NCBI GenBank assembly: GCA_022573285.1
Contig: JACZUF010000007.1
Location: 51,193 to 115,192, forward strand
Direction: 5' to 3'
DNA: 64,000 bases
From: Chloroflexota bacterium
GTDB lineage: Bacteria > Chloroflexota > Dehalococcoidia > Lucifugimonadales > UBA3495
Part shown: positions 1-9,114 of the stretch, in pieces
Layout: the number at the start of each line of letters is the position of its first letter
Numbering within the stretch: the first letter of the stretch is position 1
Made by a program: the position numbers and the translations under genes
Notes under the pieces: generated by a model
Seen by the model: the letters and a program-made list of their open reading frames with translations, nothing else
Database searches by the model: none
What the model was told of the DNA's origin: nothing

Positions 1-419
1 ATCATCCCTTGGTCGCCGGCGCCGATCTTGTCCAGGTCGTCTTCGGGCGCATCGCCACGTTGTTCCAGGGCGGTGGTCACCCCTTTGCTGATGTCTCCGG
101 ACTGCTCCTGAATGGAGACGATCACTCCACAGCTCTGGGCGTCGATGCCATAGTCGGAGTTGGTGTACCCGGCCTTGGTCAGGGTATCGCGGACGATCTT
201 GGGCACGTCCACGTAAGAGGTCGTGGTGATCTCGCCCATGACGATCACCAGTCCGTTGGTGATGCCGGTCTCGCAGGCCACGCGGCCCATGGGGTCGTCC
301 CTCAAGACGGCATCCAGGACGCCGTCGGAGATTTGGTCACAGATTTTGTCGGGGTGTCCTTCGGTCACCGATTCCGAGGTCAACAGATATTTTGGTGACT
401 CGTGGAATAACATCGGCAT
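1..419 (-). CDS. metK: S-adenosylmethionine synthetase, N-terminal part (cut by window edge)
   Basis: MetK makes S-adenosylmethionine from methionine and ATP in the cytoplasm. The reading frame starts [20 protein letters not shown] and continues into [19 protein letters not shown], the N-terminal signature with the active-site His in GHPDK. It runs off the left edge after about 139 residues, ending in the GAGDQG motif; the central and C-terminal domains are outside the window. ATG at 419 is preceded by an AGGAAGGAG ribosome site; a second in-frame ATG lies two codons later. It is the last visible gene of the riboswitch-controlled operon that begins at 4226, so the SAM-producing enzyme is under SAM feedback control. 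Identity is certain; the length is unknown here. Confidence 0.97.
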   Translation of the reverse strand, partial: MPMLFHESPKYLLTSESVTEGHPDKICDQISDGVLDAVLRDDPMGRVACETGITNGLVIVMGEITTTSYVDVPKIVRDTLTKAGYTNSDYGIDAQSCGVIVSIQEQSGDISKGVTTALEQRGDAPEDDLDKIGAGDQGM

Positions 420-497
420 CTTTCTTTCTTTCTCCTTCCTGTCGTAGGCCGGGGCCTCTTTGGGGCCCTCTTGCCGGATTATTTAGGCTGTTTTCGG

Positions 498-1829
<1,332 letters not shown>

Positions 1830-1861
1830 TTAATTCCTACCGGCTATTTCGGCGATCAAGG

Positions 1862-2221
1862 TTAGGCGTCATTACCGTAGGACGTCGGATGGCCTCCGGC
1901 GATCCAAGCGGGGGTCCCGTCCTCGATGTTAATAAGATTCTCTGGGTCAAATCCCAGGGCCGCGGCCATCTCGCAGGCCAACCCGCTTCTGACGCCGGCC
2001 GCACAGATGAATAGGACTTTCTTGCCGGTGGGTATCTCGTCGATCCGGTCGGTCAGGTCGTCCACCGGGATGTGGACCGCTCCCGCCACGTGTCCGGTGA
2101 CCCATTCGTCGTCCCGCCTAACGTCGATCACGACGGTCCCATCTGGGTCTGCGTCCAAGATCGACCGGCCTTCGCTGGAATCGACGCGGAAATATGGCTC
2201 GCCTGGGTCTTGTCTAGGCAT
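1862..2221 (-). CDS. Single-domain rhodanese-like sulfurtransferase
   Basis: A 119-residue single rhodanese domain. It shows VVIDVRRDDEWVTGHVAGAVHIP (the usual D-R-E-H pattern) and an active loop FICAAGVRS with the catalytic Cys in the expected place, so sulfur-transferase activity (thiosulfate or persulfide to an acceptor) is likely; the substrate is not known. It sits inside the methionine-salvage/SAM-cycle operon, 27 bases after mtnP. That suggests a role in handling sulfur from methylthio or homocysteine metabolism, but this is inferred from context only. Confidence 0.88.
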   Translation of the reverse strand: MPRQDPGEPYFRVDSSEGRSILDADPDGTVVIDVRRDDEWVTGHVAGAVHIPVDDLTDRIDEIPTGKKVLFICAAGVRSGLACEMAAALGFDPENLINIEDGTPAWIAGGHPTSYGNDA

Positions 2222-2248
2222 TGGAATCCTCCTGGACCTCGCCGGTCC

Positions 2249-3133
2249 CTAGCTTAAATATCTCCCCGTAACCGGGGCAAGTTTTAGTTTCAGGTCCTCC
2301 GGGATATCCTCTTTACGGGTGATTATCGCGTCCCGCAGGGCCGATTCACAGGGGCATTTGCGCTCGCCGGTCAGGGTGGGGACCACCTGACGCAGTAAGG
2401 CCTTGGACGCCGCCACGTTCTGCTGCAGATTTGCGATCACCATCTCCACGGTGACCGATTCCGACCCCTGGCGCCAACAATCGTAGTCGGTGATCCAGGC
2501 CATGGTGGCATAACACATCTCGGCTTCCCTGGCCAGCTTGGCCTCGGGGAGGGCGGTCATGCCGATTATGTCTGCTCCCCAGGAGCGGTACATGAACGAC
2601 TCGGCCCTGGTGGAGAAGGCGGGCCCTTCCATGACCACCATGGTCCCACCTGGGTGTACCGTGATGTCCAACTGTTGGGCCGCCTGGTGGACCATCTGGC
2701 TGGTGTGGGCGCAGAACGGGTCCGCCATCGCCACGTGCACCACCACGTCGGTATCGAAGAAGGTGCTCTCCCGCAGCCTGGTGCGGTCGATCAACTGGTT
2801 GGGCACTACCAGGTCCAGGGGGGCGAATTCCTCCTTGAGGCTGCCCACGGCGCTCACGGAGATGATCCGCTCGACGCCCAATGATTTCAGGGCGTAGATG
2901 TTGGCCCTGGCCGGTATGTGGGTTGGGTTGAACCGGTGGCCCCGGCCGTGCCGCGGCAGGAAGGCGACCCTCACCCCGTCCAGGTCCCCCAGGACGACGG
3001 CGTCACTGGGCTTTCCAAAGGGCGTGTCCACAGCCACGGACTCGACGCCGGTCATGCCGTCCATCTCGTAGAGACCGCTGCCGCCGATAACCCCGATTGA
3101 CGCTCTCGCTGTCGCATCCGGTTTCGTGCTCAT
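2249..3133 (-). CDS. mtnP: S-methyl-5'-thioadenosine phosphorylase
   Basis: Phosphorolyses 5'-methylthioadenosine to adenine and methylthioribose-1-phosphate, the entry step of methionine salvage. The 294-residue protein has the purine phosphorylase family II features: the phosphate-binding IGVIGGSGLYEM near the N-terminus, FLPRHGRGHRFNPTHIPARANIYAL in two adjoining parts, SVSAVGSLKEE, and MEGPAFSTRAES for base/ribose binding. Its product is the substrate of the enzyme encoded immediately upstream (mtnA; only 7 bases between stop and start), so the pair is translationally close and functionally linked. Confidence 0.95.
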   Translation of the reverse strand: MSTKPDATARASIGVIGGSGLYEMDGMTGVESVAVDTPFGKPSDAVVLGDLDGVRVAFLPRHGRGHRFNPTHIPARANIYALKSLGVERIISVSAVGSLKEEFAPLDLVVPNQLIDRTRLRESTFFDTDVVVHVAMADPFCAHTSQMVHQAAQQLDITVHPGGTMVVMEGPAFSTRAESFMYRSWGADIIGMTALPEAKLAREAEMCYATMAWITDYDCWRQGSESVTVEMVIANLQQNVAASKALLRQVVPTLTGERKCPCESALRDAIITRKEDIPEDLKLKLAPVTGRYLS

Positions 3134-3140
3134 CTGGCGT

Positions 3141-4226
3141 CTATCGGACCGACCTTACTGCCAAGTCCAAGCTTTCAATAAAGGGCGGGCGGGCCACTCC
3201 AGCCTCGGTGATGATGGCGCTCACGTATTTGGCGGGCGTCACGTCGAACCCCGGATTCAGGGCCTCGATGCCTTCCGGGGCCACGGGCACACCGCGGAAC
3301 TCGGTCACCTCGTCGGGAGAGCGCTCCTCGATCTCTATCTCGTCTCCATTGTTTAGGTTCAGGTCCACCGTGCTGGTCGGCGCGGCCACGTAGAACGGGA
3401 TGCCGTTCTCCTTGGCCAGCACCGCCAGGGTGTAGGTGCCAATCTTGTTGGCCGTGTCCCCGTTGGCGGCGATCCGGTCGGCCCCGGTTATCACGCAACC
3501 GATGTCGCCCCGTCGCATCAACATGCCGGCCGCCGAGTCCACCACCAGGGTGGACGGAATCCCAAGTTTCTTGAACTCCCAAGAGGTCAGTCTGGCGCCC
3601 TGGAGGAAGGGTCTGGTCTCGGTGTTGAACACCTTGAAGCGTTTGCCGTCTTCCCAGCCGGCCCTGATGACACCCAGTGCCGTGCCAAAAGCCGCCGTCG
3701 CCAGGGCGCCGGCGTTGCAATGGGTCAATACCGAACCGCCATCGGGTATCAGTTCTTTGCCGTGGTTGCCCATCCGGCGGTTGATCGCTTCGTCTTCTTG
3801 TTCGATCGAGACTGCCTCTTCCAGCAGCCGGTCTTTGATCATCGATGTGCCGGCGCCGGACCCAACTCCAGAACCGGCCACGGTCATCATCCGGTCCACA
3901 GCCCACATAAGGTTCACGGCGGTGGGCCGGGCGGCTTTAATCTCAGCCCCAGCTTCTCCCAACCGCTGCAAGAACGTGTCCCGGTCTAAGGCGCCGGGGT
4001 CAGCTGAGTCCAACTCCCGGGCCGCCATGGCGACGGCGTAGGCCGCGGTGACCCCGATGGCCGGCGCGCCGCGCACGCGCATCTCTTTGATGGCGTCCAC
4101 GGCCTCCAGATACCCATGCACCTCCAAGATTATTTCTTCGGATGGAAGGCGGGTCTGGTCAAGCAACCTGAGTGTGCCGTTGGCCCACTGGATGGGTCGG
4201 ATTTCGCTCACCGGATATGCTCCCAA
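3141..4226 (-). CDS. mtnA: S-methyl-5-thioribose-1-phosphate isomerase
   Basis: Isomerises methylthioribose-1-phosphate to methylthioribulose-1-phosphate in methionine salvage. The 361-residue product belongs to the eIF2B-alpha/MtnA family: RGAPAIGVTAAY near residue 52, the catalytic Cys in LTHCNAGALAT near residue 165, TRPFLQGARLTSWE, and the catalytic Asp in ITGADRIAANGDTANKIGTY. It is the first gene of the operon and is preceded by the SAM-I riboswitch. No later salvage genes (mtnB, C, D, E) are visible in this window. Confidence 0.95.
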   Translation of the reverse strand: MGAYPVSEIRPIQWANGTLRLLDQTRLPSEEIILEVHGYLEAVDAIKEMRVRGAPAIGVTAAYAVAMAARELDSADPGALDRDTFLQRLGEAGAEIKAARPTAVNLMWAVDRMMTVAGSGVGSGAGTSMIKDRLLEEAVSIEQEDEAINRRMGNHGKELIPDGGSVLTHCNAGALATAAFGTALGVIRAGWEDGKRFKVFNTETRPFLQGARLTSWEFKKLGIPSTLVVDSAAGMLMRRGDIGCVITGADRIAANGDTANKIGTYTLAVLAKENGIPFYVAAPTSTVDLNLNNGDEIEIEERSPDEVTEFRGVPVAPEGIEALNPGFDVTPAKYVSAIITEAGVARPPFIESLDLAVRSVR

Positions 4227-4262
4227 GGGTTAGACCGGAGATTCACGACAGGTCTTAACATC

Positions 4263-4287
4263 AAAAAAGCCTCTCGACTAGAGAAGC
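4263..4287 (-). terminator. Riboswitch expression-platform terminator
   Basis: On the minus strand GCTTCTC-AGTC-GAGAGGC (one G-T pair) is followed directly by six T residues, between the S-box aptamer and the mtnA start. It is the expected intrinsic terminator that forms when SAM is bound, switching off the methionine-salvage/SAM operon. Confidence 0.88.
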
Positions 4288-4305
4288 TCGCAGATACACT
4301 GGGCT

Positions 4306-4440
4306 CCCCTCATCTTTCGCCTGCCGCTGTTTTACCAGCGCCCGACGCCGGAATTAGCACCGTATCCCTGCCCGCCTCAACGGACCGAGACCGGTTGCCA
4401 GGCTTCATAGGGCCGTCCCCTCTGCCGTTCTGGATAAGGG
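4306..4440 (-). promoter_or_regulatory. SAM-I (S-box) riboswitch aptamer
   Basis: Read on the minus strand, the leader of mtnA contains the S-box conserved blocks in order: CTTATCCAGA (P1 5' strand, ending near 4438), AGGGGACGGCCCTATGAAGCC, GGCAACCGG, GGTGCTAATTCC, and GAAAGATGAGG (P1 3' strand). These are the core positions of the SAM-I aptamer, which binds S-adenosylmethionine and, when bound, lets the downstream terminator form. The genes it precedes (mtnA, mtnP, ahcY, metK) are classic S-box targets. Confidence 0.93.
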
Positions 4441-4487
4441 TTTCTGAGTTGTTTTTCGATTTTTAAGCGTGTCTGCCGGTCGGGTAA

Positions 4488-4516
4488 ATGTTACTAAGGG
4501 CCAGTCACCGTGTCAA
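4488..4516 (-). promoter_or_regulatory. Promoter of the mtnA operon
   Basis: The minus strand reads TTGACA (4516-4511), a 17-base spacer, then TAACAT (4493-4488). This near-consensus sigma-70-type promoter lies about 48 bases before the riboswitch aptamer, so the aptamer would be inside the leader as required. Confidence 0.75.
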
Positions 4517-4573
4517 GAAGAGCCGCGCTGGAGTGCCTGGGGGCGACTAGGCGTGGACCACGCTCAATCTCGG

Positions 4574-4603
4574 TTGACAGGGCCTTCGGAACGCCAACAT
4601 AAT
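4574..4603 (+). promoter_or_regulatory. Promoter of nicotinate phosphoribosyltransferase gene
   Basis: TTGACA at 4574-4579 and CATAAT at 4598-4603 are 18 bases apart, about 45 bases before the ATG at 4647. The promoter diverges from that of the mtnA operon within the same intergenic stretch. Confidence 0.6.
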
Positions 4604-4646
4604 ACGCGCTAACCCATCCCAGAATCACCGTCCAGTTACGGATTCA

Positions 4647-6032
4647 ATGACCGCACCGAAACTGCCTTTGCCCGGGGAGGACCTGGGCCTATTCACCGAC
4701 CTCTACGAACTGACCATGGCCCAGGCACTCTTCCGCCAGGGGATGTCGGCCACGGCCACCTTCAGCCTGTTCATACGCACCTATCCGCCCAACCGCGCAT
4801 TTTTCGTCTCGGCCGGGCTGGAGGACGTGCTGGACTACCTCTCCAACTTGAACTTCAGTGACCAGGCCATCGATTACCTACGGGCCTTGGGCATCTTCTC
4901 CGAAGACTTTTTACAGTACCTTCGCGGCGTGCGTTTCACGGGCAGCGTCCGGGCAATTCCCGAGGGTCGGCTGTATTTCGCCGACGAACCGGCGGTGGAG
5001 GTAACGGCGCCCATAATCGAGGCCCAACTGGCCGAGACCTTCATCATCAACCAGGTCAACCTCCAGAGCATGCTGGCCACCAAAGCCGCCCGTTGCGTCT
5101 GGGCCGCCCAGGGACGGGGCATCGCCGATTTCGCTTCCCGCCGCACCCAGGGCACCGACGCCGCGCTGAAGATGGCCCGCGCCAGCTACATCGCCGGGTT
5201 CAACTCAACCAGCAATGTACTGGCCGCCAGTCTCTACGGCATGCCACCGGCCGGGACCATGGCCCATTCGTTTGTCTCGGCCTTCGCGACCGAGTTAGAC
5301 GCCTTCCGGGCCTACGCCGAATCCTTTCCAGACCGCACCACCCTGCTCTTGGACACCTACGACACCATCGCCGGGACCCGGAACGCGGTGCGGGTGGCCA
5401 AGGAGATGGAGGCAGACGGGCGGCAGCTCGTGGCCGTCCGCCTGGACTCGGGCGACTTCGATGAACTGAGCCGCCAGGTGCGGAGGATACTGGACGATTC
5501 GGGGCTGGATTACGTCAAGATATTGGCCAGCGGCGGACTGGACGAATACGAGCTGGAAACCCTGGTCAAGGCCGGAGCGCCCATAGACCTGTTCGGCGTC
5601 GGCACCAAGGCCGGAGTATCGGCGGACGCCCCCTGGTCGGACATGGCCTACAAACTGGTCTGCTTCGACGACCGGCCCGTGATGAAGCTCAGCACCGGTA
5701 AAGTTTCCCTGCCCGGCGCCAAGCAGGTGTTCCGGACCAAAGACGCCGGCGGCATGTTTGCCAAAGACATCATCGCCCTGCAGGACGAGGAGCTTCCGGG
5801 CGGGCTGCCGGTGCTGGAAGAGGTTATGAAGGGCGGGCAGAGGACCGGGCCCTCGGCCACGCTCGAAGAAGTCAGGGGCAGGTTTCAAGAGGACTTTGCC
5901 ACCCTGGACGAAAGGTTTAAGGCCCTAAACAACCCACCCCGCTATCCAGTCAGCCTCAGCGGACGCCTGAAACGCCTGACCTCGAAGGTCCGGGAAGAGG
6001 TCTTGGGAGTCAACGTTTCAGACAATGACTGA
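4647..6032 (+). CDS. pncB: Nicotinate phosphoribosyltransferase
   Basis: Converts nicotinate and PRPP to nicotinate mononucleotide, the first step of the Preiss-Handler route to NAD. The 461-residue protein starts with the family signature LFTDLYELTMAQA and has DFASRRTQGTDAALK near residue 162. The catalytic-His motif PPAGTMAHSFV lies near 202, then DTYDTIAGTRNAV, and the phosphate-binding ILASGGLDEYE and FGVGTKAGVS in the C-terminal half. The length fits the 440-490-residue bacterial type. It has its own promoter and no obvious operon partner; the ETF gene follows after 94 bases. Confidence 0.93.
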   Translation: MTAPKLPLPGEDLGLFTDLYELTMAQALFRQGMSATATFSLFIRTYPPNRAFFVSAGLEDVLDYLSNLNFSDQAIDYLRALGIFSEDFLQYLRGVRFTGSVRAIPEGRLYFADEPAVEVTAPIIEAQLAETFIINQVNLQSMLATKAARCVWAAQGRGIADFASRRTQGTDAALKMARASYIAGFNSTSNVLAASLYGMPPAGTMAHSFVSAFATELDAFRAYAESFPDRTTLLLDTYDTIAGTRNAVRVAKEMEADGRQLVAVRLDSGDFDELSRQVRRILDDSGLDYVKILASGGLDEYELETLVKAGAPIDLFGVGTKAGVSADAPWSDMAYKLVCFDDRPVMKLSTGKVSLPGAKQVFRTKDAGGMFAKDIIALQDEELPGGLPVLEEVMKGGQRTGPSATLEEVRGRFQEDFATLDERFKALNNPPRYPVSLSGRLKRLTSKVREEVLGVNVSDND

Positions 6033-6126
6033 GCATCTAAACGCCCCATCGGCCAAATCAAAAAATAAGTATCTAATGACCCCAAAGGCACCTGGGGCCA
6101 ATTCAAACTTGAGGCGCAGCTAATCT

Positions 6127-8019
6127 ATGAAGACCGCCGTGTGCATGAAATACGTGCCCATCATCGCGCGTATCCAGTTCGACTACGAAGCAAAGACCAT
6201 CATCCGCGACGGCGTTCCATCCGAGGTCAATCCCTTTGACCTCTTGGGACTGGTCCGGGCCGTCGAGTTGAAGCGGTCGCCCGAGGACGAGGTGGTGGTC
6301 ATCTCCATGGGGCCGCCGGGGGCCAGCGAGGGGCTGACCGACTGCGTGGCCCTGGGCGCCGACCGGGCGGTGCTGGTGACCGACCGCGCCCTGGCCGGGT
6401 CCGACACCCTGGCCACGTCACGGGCGTTGTCCCTGGCGCTGCTGCGGGAGAAACCCGACCTGATAATCTGCGGCCGTAATAGCACCGACGGCGAAACGGG
6501 CCAGGTTGGCCCGGAGATCGCCGAACTCATGGGCCTGCCCCACGTCAGTCACGTGCGAAAACTGGACCTGAGCGATGACGGTAAGTCCGTGATCGCCGAG
6601 CGTATGACCGACGAGGGATTTCAGACCCTGGAGTGCGGCCTGCCGGCCCTGATTTGCGTCACCGAGGGCGTGGCCCCCGAGCTCTACCCCAATAAGGAGC
6701 AGATGGAGCGGGCCCAGGAGATTCCGGTTGAGGAAATGACCTGCGCCGACCTTTTGGCCGATCGACCCCCCGGGCTTTCTGGCGACCTGACCCAGTTCGG
6801 GGCGGCGGGCTCGCCAACCTGGGTGGACGAGATACGTCTGGTGGAGCCCAACCGGCTGGGCGTCCTGCTGGAGGACGTTACGCCGGAGGACGCTGCCAAG
6901 CAGGTGGCCGACGCCCTGCGCCAACGCCTGGCCGAACTGGCGGCCGCCGATTCAGTCGGTTCCGGTAAGAGCGCGGCGGCGGCGATGCCCAGATTCCCAA
7001 ATAGCAGAGAAAAAAGCATCTGGGTGGTGGCCGAGAACACCCGCCAGGGCCTGGCCCACGTAACACTGGAGATGCTGGGCAAGGCCCGGGAATTAACCCA
7101 GTTCACCAAGAGCGAGGTCGTGGCGGTGCTCATCGGGCCCCAGCAAGACGCCAGGGTCGCGGAACTGGCCTCTCAGGGCGCGGACCGGGTGCTGGTGCTG
7201 GACAATTCTCAGATCGGGCCGGTCTATGGCAGGGCCGTCGGTCAGGCATTGGCCGAGGCCGTCCAGAAAGAACCTCCCTACGCCGTGCTATTTGCCTCCA
7301 CCGCCGACGGCCGCGACCTGGCATCCCGGCTGGCGGCCAGACTGGAACTGGGCCTTACCGGCGACGCCATCGATTTGGAAATCGACGCCGAAGGGCGGCT
7401 GGTGCAACTGAAACCGGCCCTGGGCGGCAACGTGATCGCGCCCATCCTGTCCAAGACCCTGCCCAACCTGGTGACCCTGCGGCCCGGCCTGCTCACGCCC
7501 GTTACACCGGAGCCCGGCGCAACCGTCACCGTGGAGCAACTACCCGCGGTCCCCTTCGACGGCCCAGATGTCCGGCTGCTGCACGAGGAGTTCCAGGAGG
7601 ACCAGGTTGGACTCATCCTGGCCAAAGCCCCGGTGGTGCTGGGGGTCGGCATGGGCATCGGCGGAGTCGAGAACCTGGCCAAGATCCAGGAGATGGCCCG
7701 GTCCATCGGAGCTTCCATCGCCACCACCCGGGACGTGGCCCATGAGGGCTGGCTGCCCCAGCAGCTCCAAGTCGGCATCAGCGGCCGGACCATCGCCCCC
7801 ACGGTGTACCTGGCGGTGGGCATCCGGGGCGCCTTCAACCACACGGTTGGCCTGCAAAGGGCCGGAGTGATCATCTCCGTGAACCAGAACCGCCGGGCGG
7901 TCATGTTCCGCTCTTCCGACTTCGGCATCGTGGGCACCTGGGAGGAGTTCCTGCCTCCGTTGATCGAACAACTGCGGCCCATATTGTTGGAACTAAACTC
8001 GGCACCTATGAAGACTTAA
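6127..8019 (+). CDS. Electron transfer flavoprotein, beta and alpha subunits fused in one chain
   Basis: Carries electrons from acyl-CoA dehydrogenases to the respiratory chain. Residues 1-265 are an EtfB domain (MKTAVCMKYVP start, VNPFDLLGLVRAVELK, CGRNSTDGETGQVGPEIAE). Residues 266-300 look like a linker rich in Ala and Ser. Residues 300-630 are EtfA: VVAENTRQGLAHVTLE, then the FAD-binding part with TTRDVAHEGWLPQQLQVG and PTVYLAVGIRGAFNHTVG. EtfB and EtfA are normally two genes; here one uninterrupted frame of 630 residues encodes both. Two acyl-CoA dehydrogenase genes lie 1.1 kb downstream and are likely partners. In the FAD loop the usual IQH triplet reads FNH, a conservative departure. 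The identity is firm; that it works as a fused monomer is inference. Confidence 0.93.
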   Translation: MKTAVCMKYVPIIARIQFDYEAKTIIRDGVPSEVNPFDLLGLVRAVELKRSPEDEVVVISMGPPGASEGLTDCVALGADRAVLVTDRALAGSDTLATSRALSLALLREKPDLIICGRNSTDGETGQVGPEIAELMGLPHVSHVRKLDLSDDGKSVIAERMTDEGFQTLECGLPALICVTEGVAPELYPNKEQMERAQEIPVEEMTCADLLADRPPGLSGDLTQFGAAGSPTWVDEIRLVEPNRLGVLLEDVTPEDAAKQVADALRQRLAELAAADSVGSGKSAAAAMPRFPNSREKSIWVVAENTRQGLAHVTLEMLGKARELTQFTKSEVVAVLIGPQQDARVAELASQGADRVLVLDNSQIGPVYGRAVGQALAEAVQKEPPYAVLFASTADGRDLASRLAARLELGLTGDAIDLEIDAEGRLVQLKPALGGNVIAPILSKTLPNLVTLRPGLLTPVTPEPGATVTVEQLPAVPFDGPDVRLLHEEFQEDQVGLILAKAPVVLGVGMGIGGVENLAKIQEMARSIGASIATTRDVAHEGWLPQQLQVGISGRTIAPTVYLAVGIRGAFNHTVGLQRAGVIISVNQNRRAVMFRSSDFGIVGTWEEFLPPLIEQLRPILLELNSAPMKT

Positions 8020-8117
8020 AAAGATTTATGTCAACCACAGAACCGGGCCGTAGGCGATTTTTGGCGCTAGTCGGTAAGCGAGAGAAGATGGGGATGTCGT
8101 TTTCAGACACCCAACGA

Positions 8118-8146
8118 TTGTAATTTCATTTAGTAAATTGTACAAT
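8118..8146 (+). promoter_or_regulatory. Promoter/operator of the toxin-antitoxin pair
   Basis: TTGTAA (8118-8123), a 17-base spacer and TACAAT (8141-8146) form a good sigma-70-type promoter just before the toxin start. The -10 region is embedded in an imperfect inverted repeat with GTAC cores (8140-8143 and 8152-8155), a plausible site for antitoxin autoregulation. Confidence 0.6.
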
Positions 8147-8162
8147 AATCTGTACGTAATTG

Positions 8163-8477
8163 ATGGATTACTCAATCGAAATCACGGCGAGCGCAGCAGA
8201 GATGCTGACTCGAATCCGTGACCGCCGGATTCGCCGGCTGCTGGCATCCCGTATCGATAACCTGGCTGATGAGCCAGAGAAACAAGGTCGCTCACTAGGT
8301 GGGGCGTTGGCTGGGCAACGTAGCTGCCGGGCGGTAGGGCAACGCTATCGGATAATATATCGAAACGACGTGGCCGGCGCCGTGGTCGTAGTGGTGGCCG
8401 TAGGTCTGCGGCGCGCCGGAGTCCGAAACGACGTGTATGCGCTTGCCGAGAGGCTTGCTAGACTGGGATTGCTGTAG
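8163..8477 (+). CDS. RelE/ParE-family toxin
   Basis: A basic protein of 104 residues with the RelE/ParE fold pattern: YSIEITASAAEML at the start, a helix with IRRLLASRIDNLADEPEKQGRSLGG, and the core strand SCRAVGQRYRIIYRND followed by a hydrophobic strand VVVVVAVGLRR. Such proteins are mRNA interferases or gyrase inhibitors. The C-terminal RNDVYALAERL is typical of RelE-like plasmid-stabilisation proteins. An ATG at 8163 is preferred over the TTG one codon earlier. It precedes its antitoxin, the reverse of the usual relBE order. Confidence 0.82.
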   Translation: MDYSIEITASAAEMLTRIRDRRIRRLLASRIDNLADEPEKQGRSLGGALAGQRSCRAVGQRYRIIYRNDVAGAVVVVVAVGLRRAGVRNDVYALAERLARLGLL

Positions 8478-8499
8478 ACCAAACAGGTAGGTATGAACC

Positions 8500-8787
8500 A
8501 TGGCTGCAATATTCGATAGACAAGAAGGGTTGTCCCTTTCGGACGCTCGGGCCATCCTGACTCAACTTCCTGAGAAGCTGGCTGCCGGTCAAGGGGTAGT
8601 CCCATTGACTCGGCACGGTAAACCGGTCCTGGCAATCATGACTTGGGACCTGTTCGAGTCGCTTTCGGAGACCATTGAAATCATGGCCGACTCAGAATTG
8701 ATGGACCAGATTCGTAAAGGCTTAAAGGAAATCGAAGAAGGCAAGACTCGCTCTTGGGACGAAGTTAAAACTGAACTCGATCTCTAA
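8500..8787 (+). CDS. Phd/YefM-family antitoxin
   Basis: A 95-residue protein. The N-terminal half (LSLSDARAILTQLPEKLAAG, then VVPLTRHGKPVLAIMTWDLFESL) matches the Phd/YefM DNA-binding and dimerisation domain. The acidic C-terminus (ELMDQIRKGLKEIEEGKTRSWDEVK) is the likely toxin-wrapping region. It begins 22 bases after the toxin stop and would neutralise it and repress the shared promoter. The identity of the pair is supported by both sequence and arrangement. Confidence 0.82.
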   Translation: MAAIFDRQEGLSLSDARAILTQLPEKLAAGQGVVPLTRHGKPVLAIMTWDLFESLSETIEIMADSELMDQIRKGLKEIEEGKTRSWDEVKTELDL

Positions 8788-9012
8788 CGGAGCGCCGCAG
8801 CAACGGCTCCGGTGCAACTAAGGCAATTCCCTCAGCCGGGAGTATCACATGGTCAAGGACGGACTATGTGCTTCCCTGGTATTCGCGGCGGACCAGGTGG
8901 CTATGTTGTCCAGCACGTAGCCGACCTGGAGTACGGGTCAAGCGGCCGGATTTAGGAGTAATTGGACATATTGCCGGATGGGCCGTTTCCAGCCGTGGCG
9001 ATACGGCTTAAC

Positions 9013-9041
9013 TTGACACCGATTCCACGGCACAGGAAAAT
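9013..9041 (+). promoter_or_regulatory. Possible promoter of the first acyl-CoA dehydrogenase gene
   Basis: In the 327-base gap 8788-9114 the only signal seen is TTGACA (9013-9018) with a weak -10 GAAAAT (9036-9041) at 17-base spacing, about 75 bases before the ATG at 9115. The rest of the gap shows no gene. Confidence 0.35.
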
Positions 9042-9114
9042 GGCAAGGCGTGAGTCTGAGGGGCGGTGGCAGCATTGCCAGGCCAAGTTTTCACGCGTTA
9101 GGGGAGAGTCACAA

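Noticed and set aside
5295..5888. 197-residue minus-strand frame inside the nicotinate phosphoribosyltransferase gene
   Set aside because: It is the antisense shadow of a confidently identified GC-rich gene.
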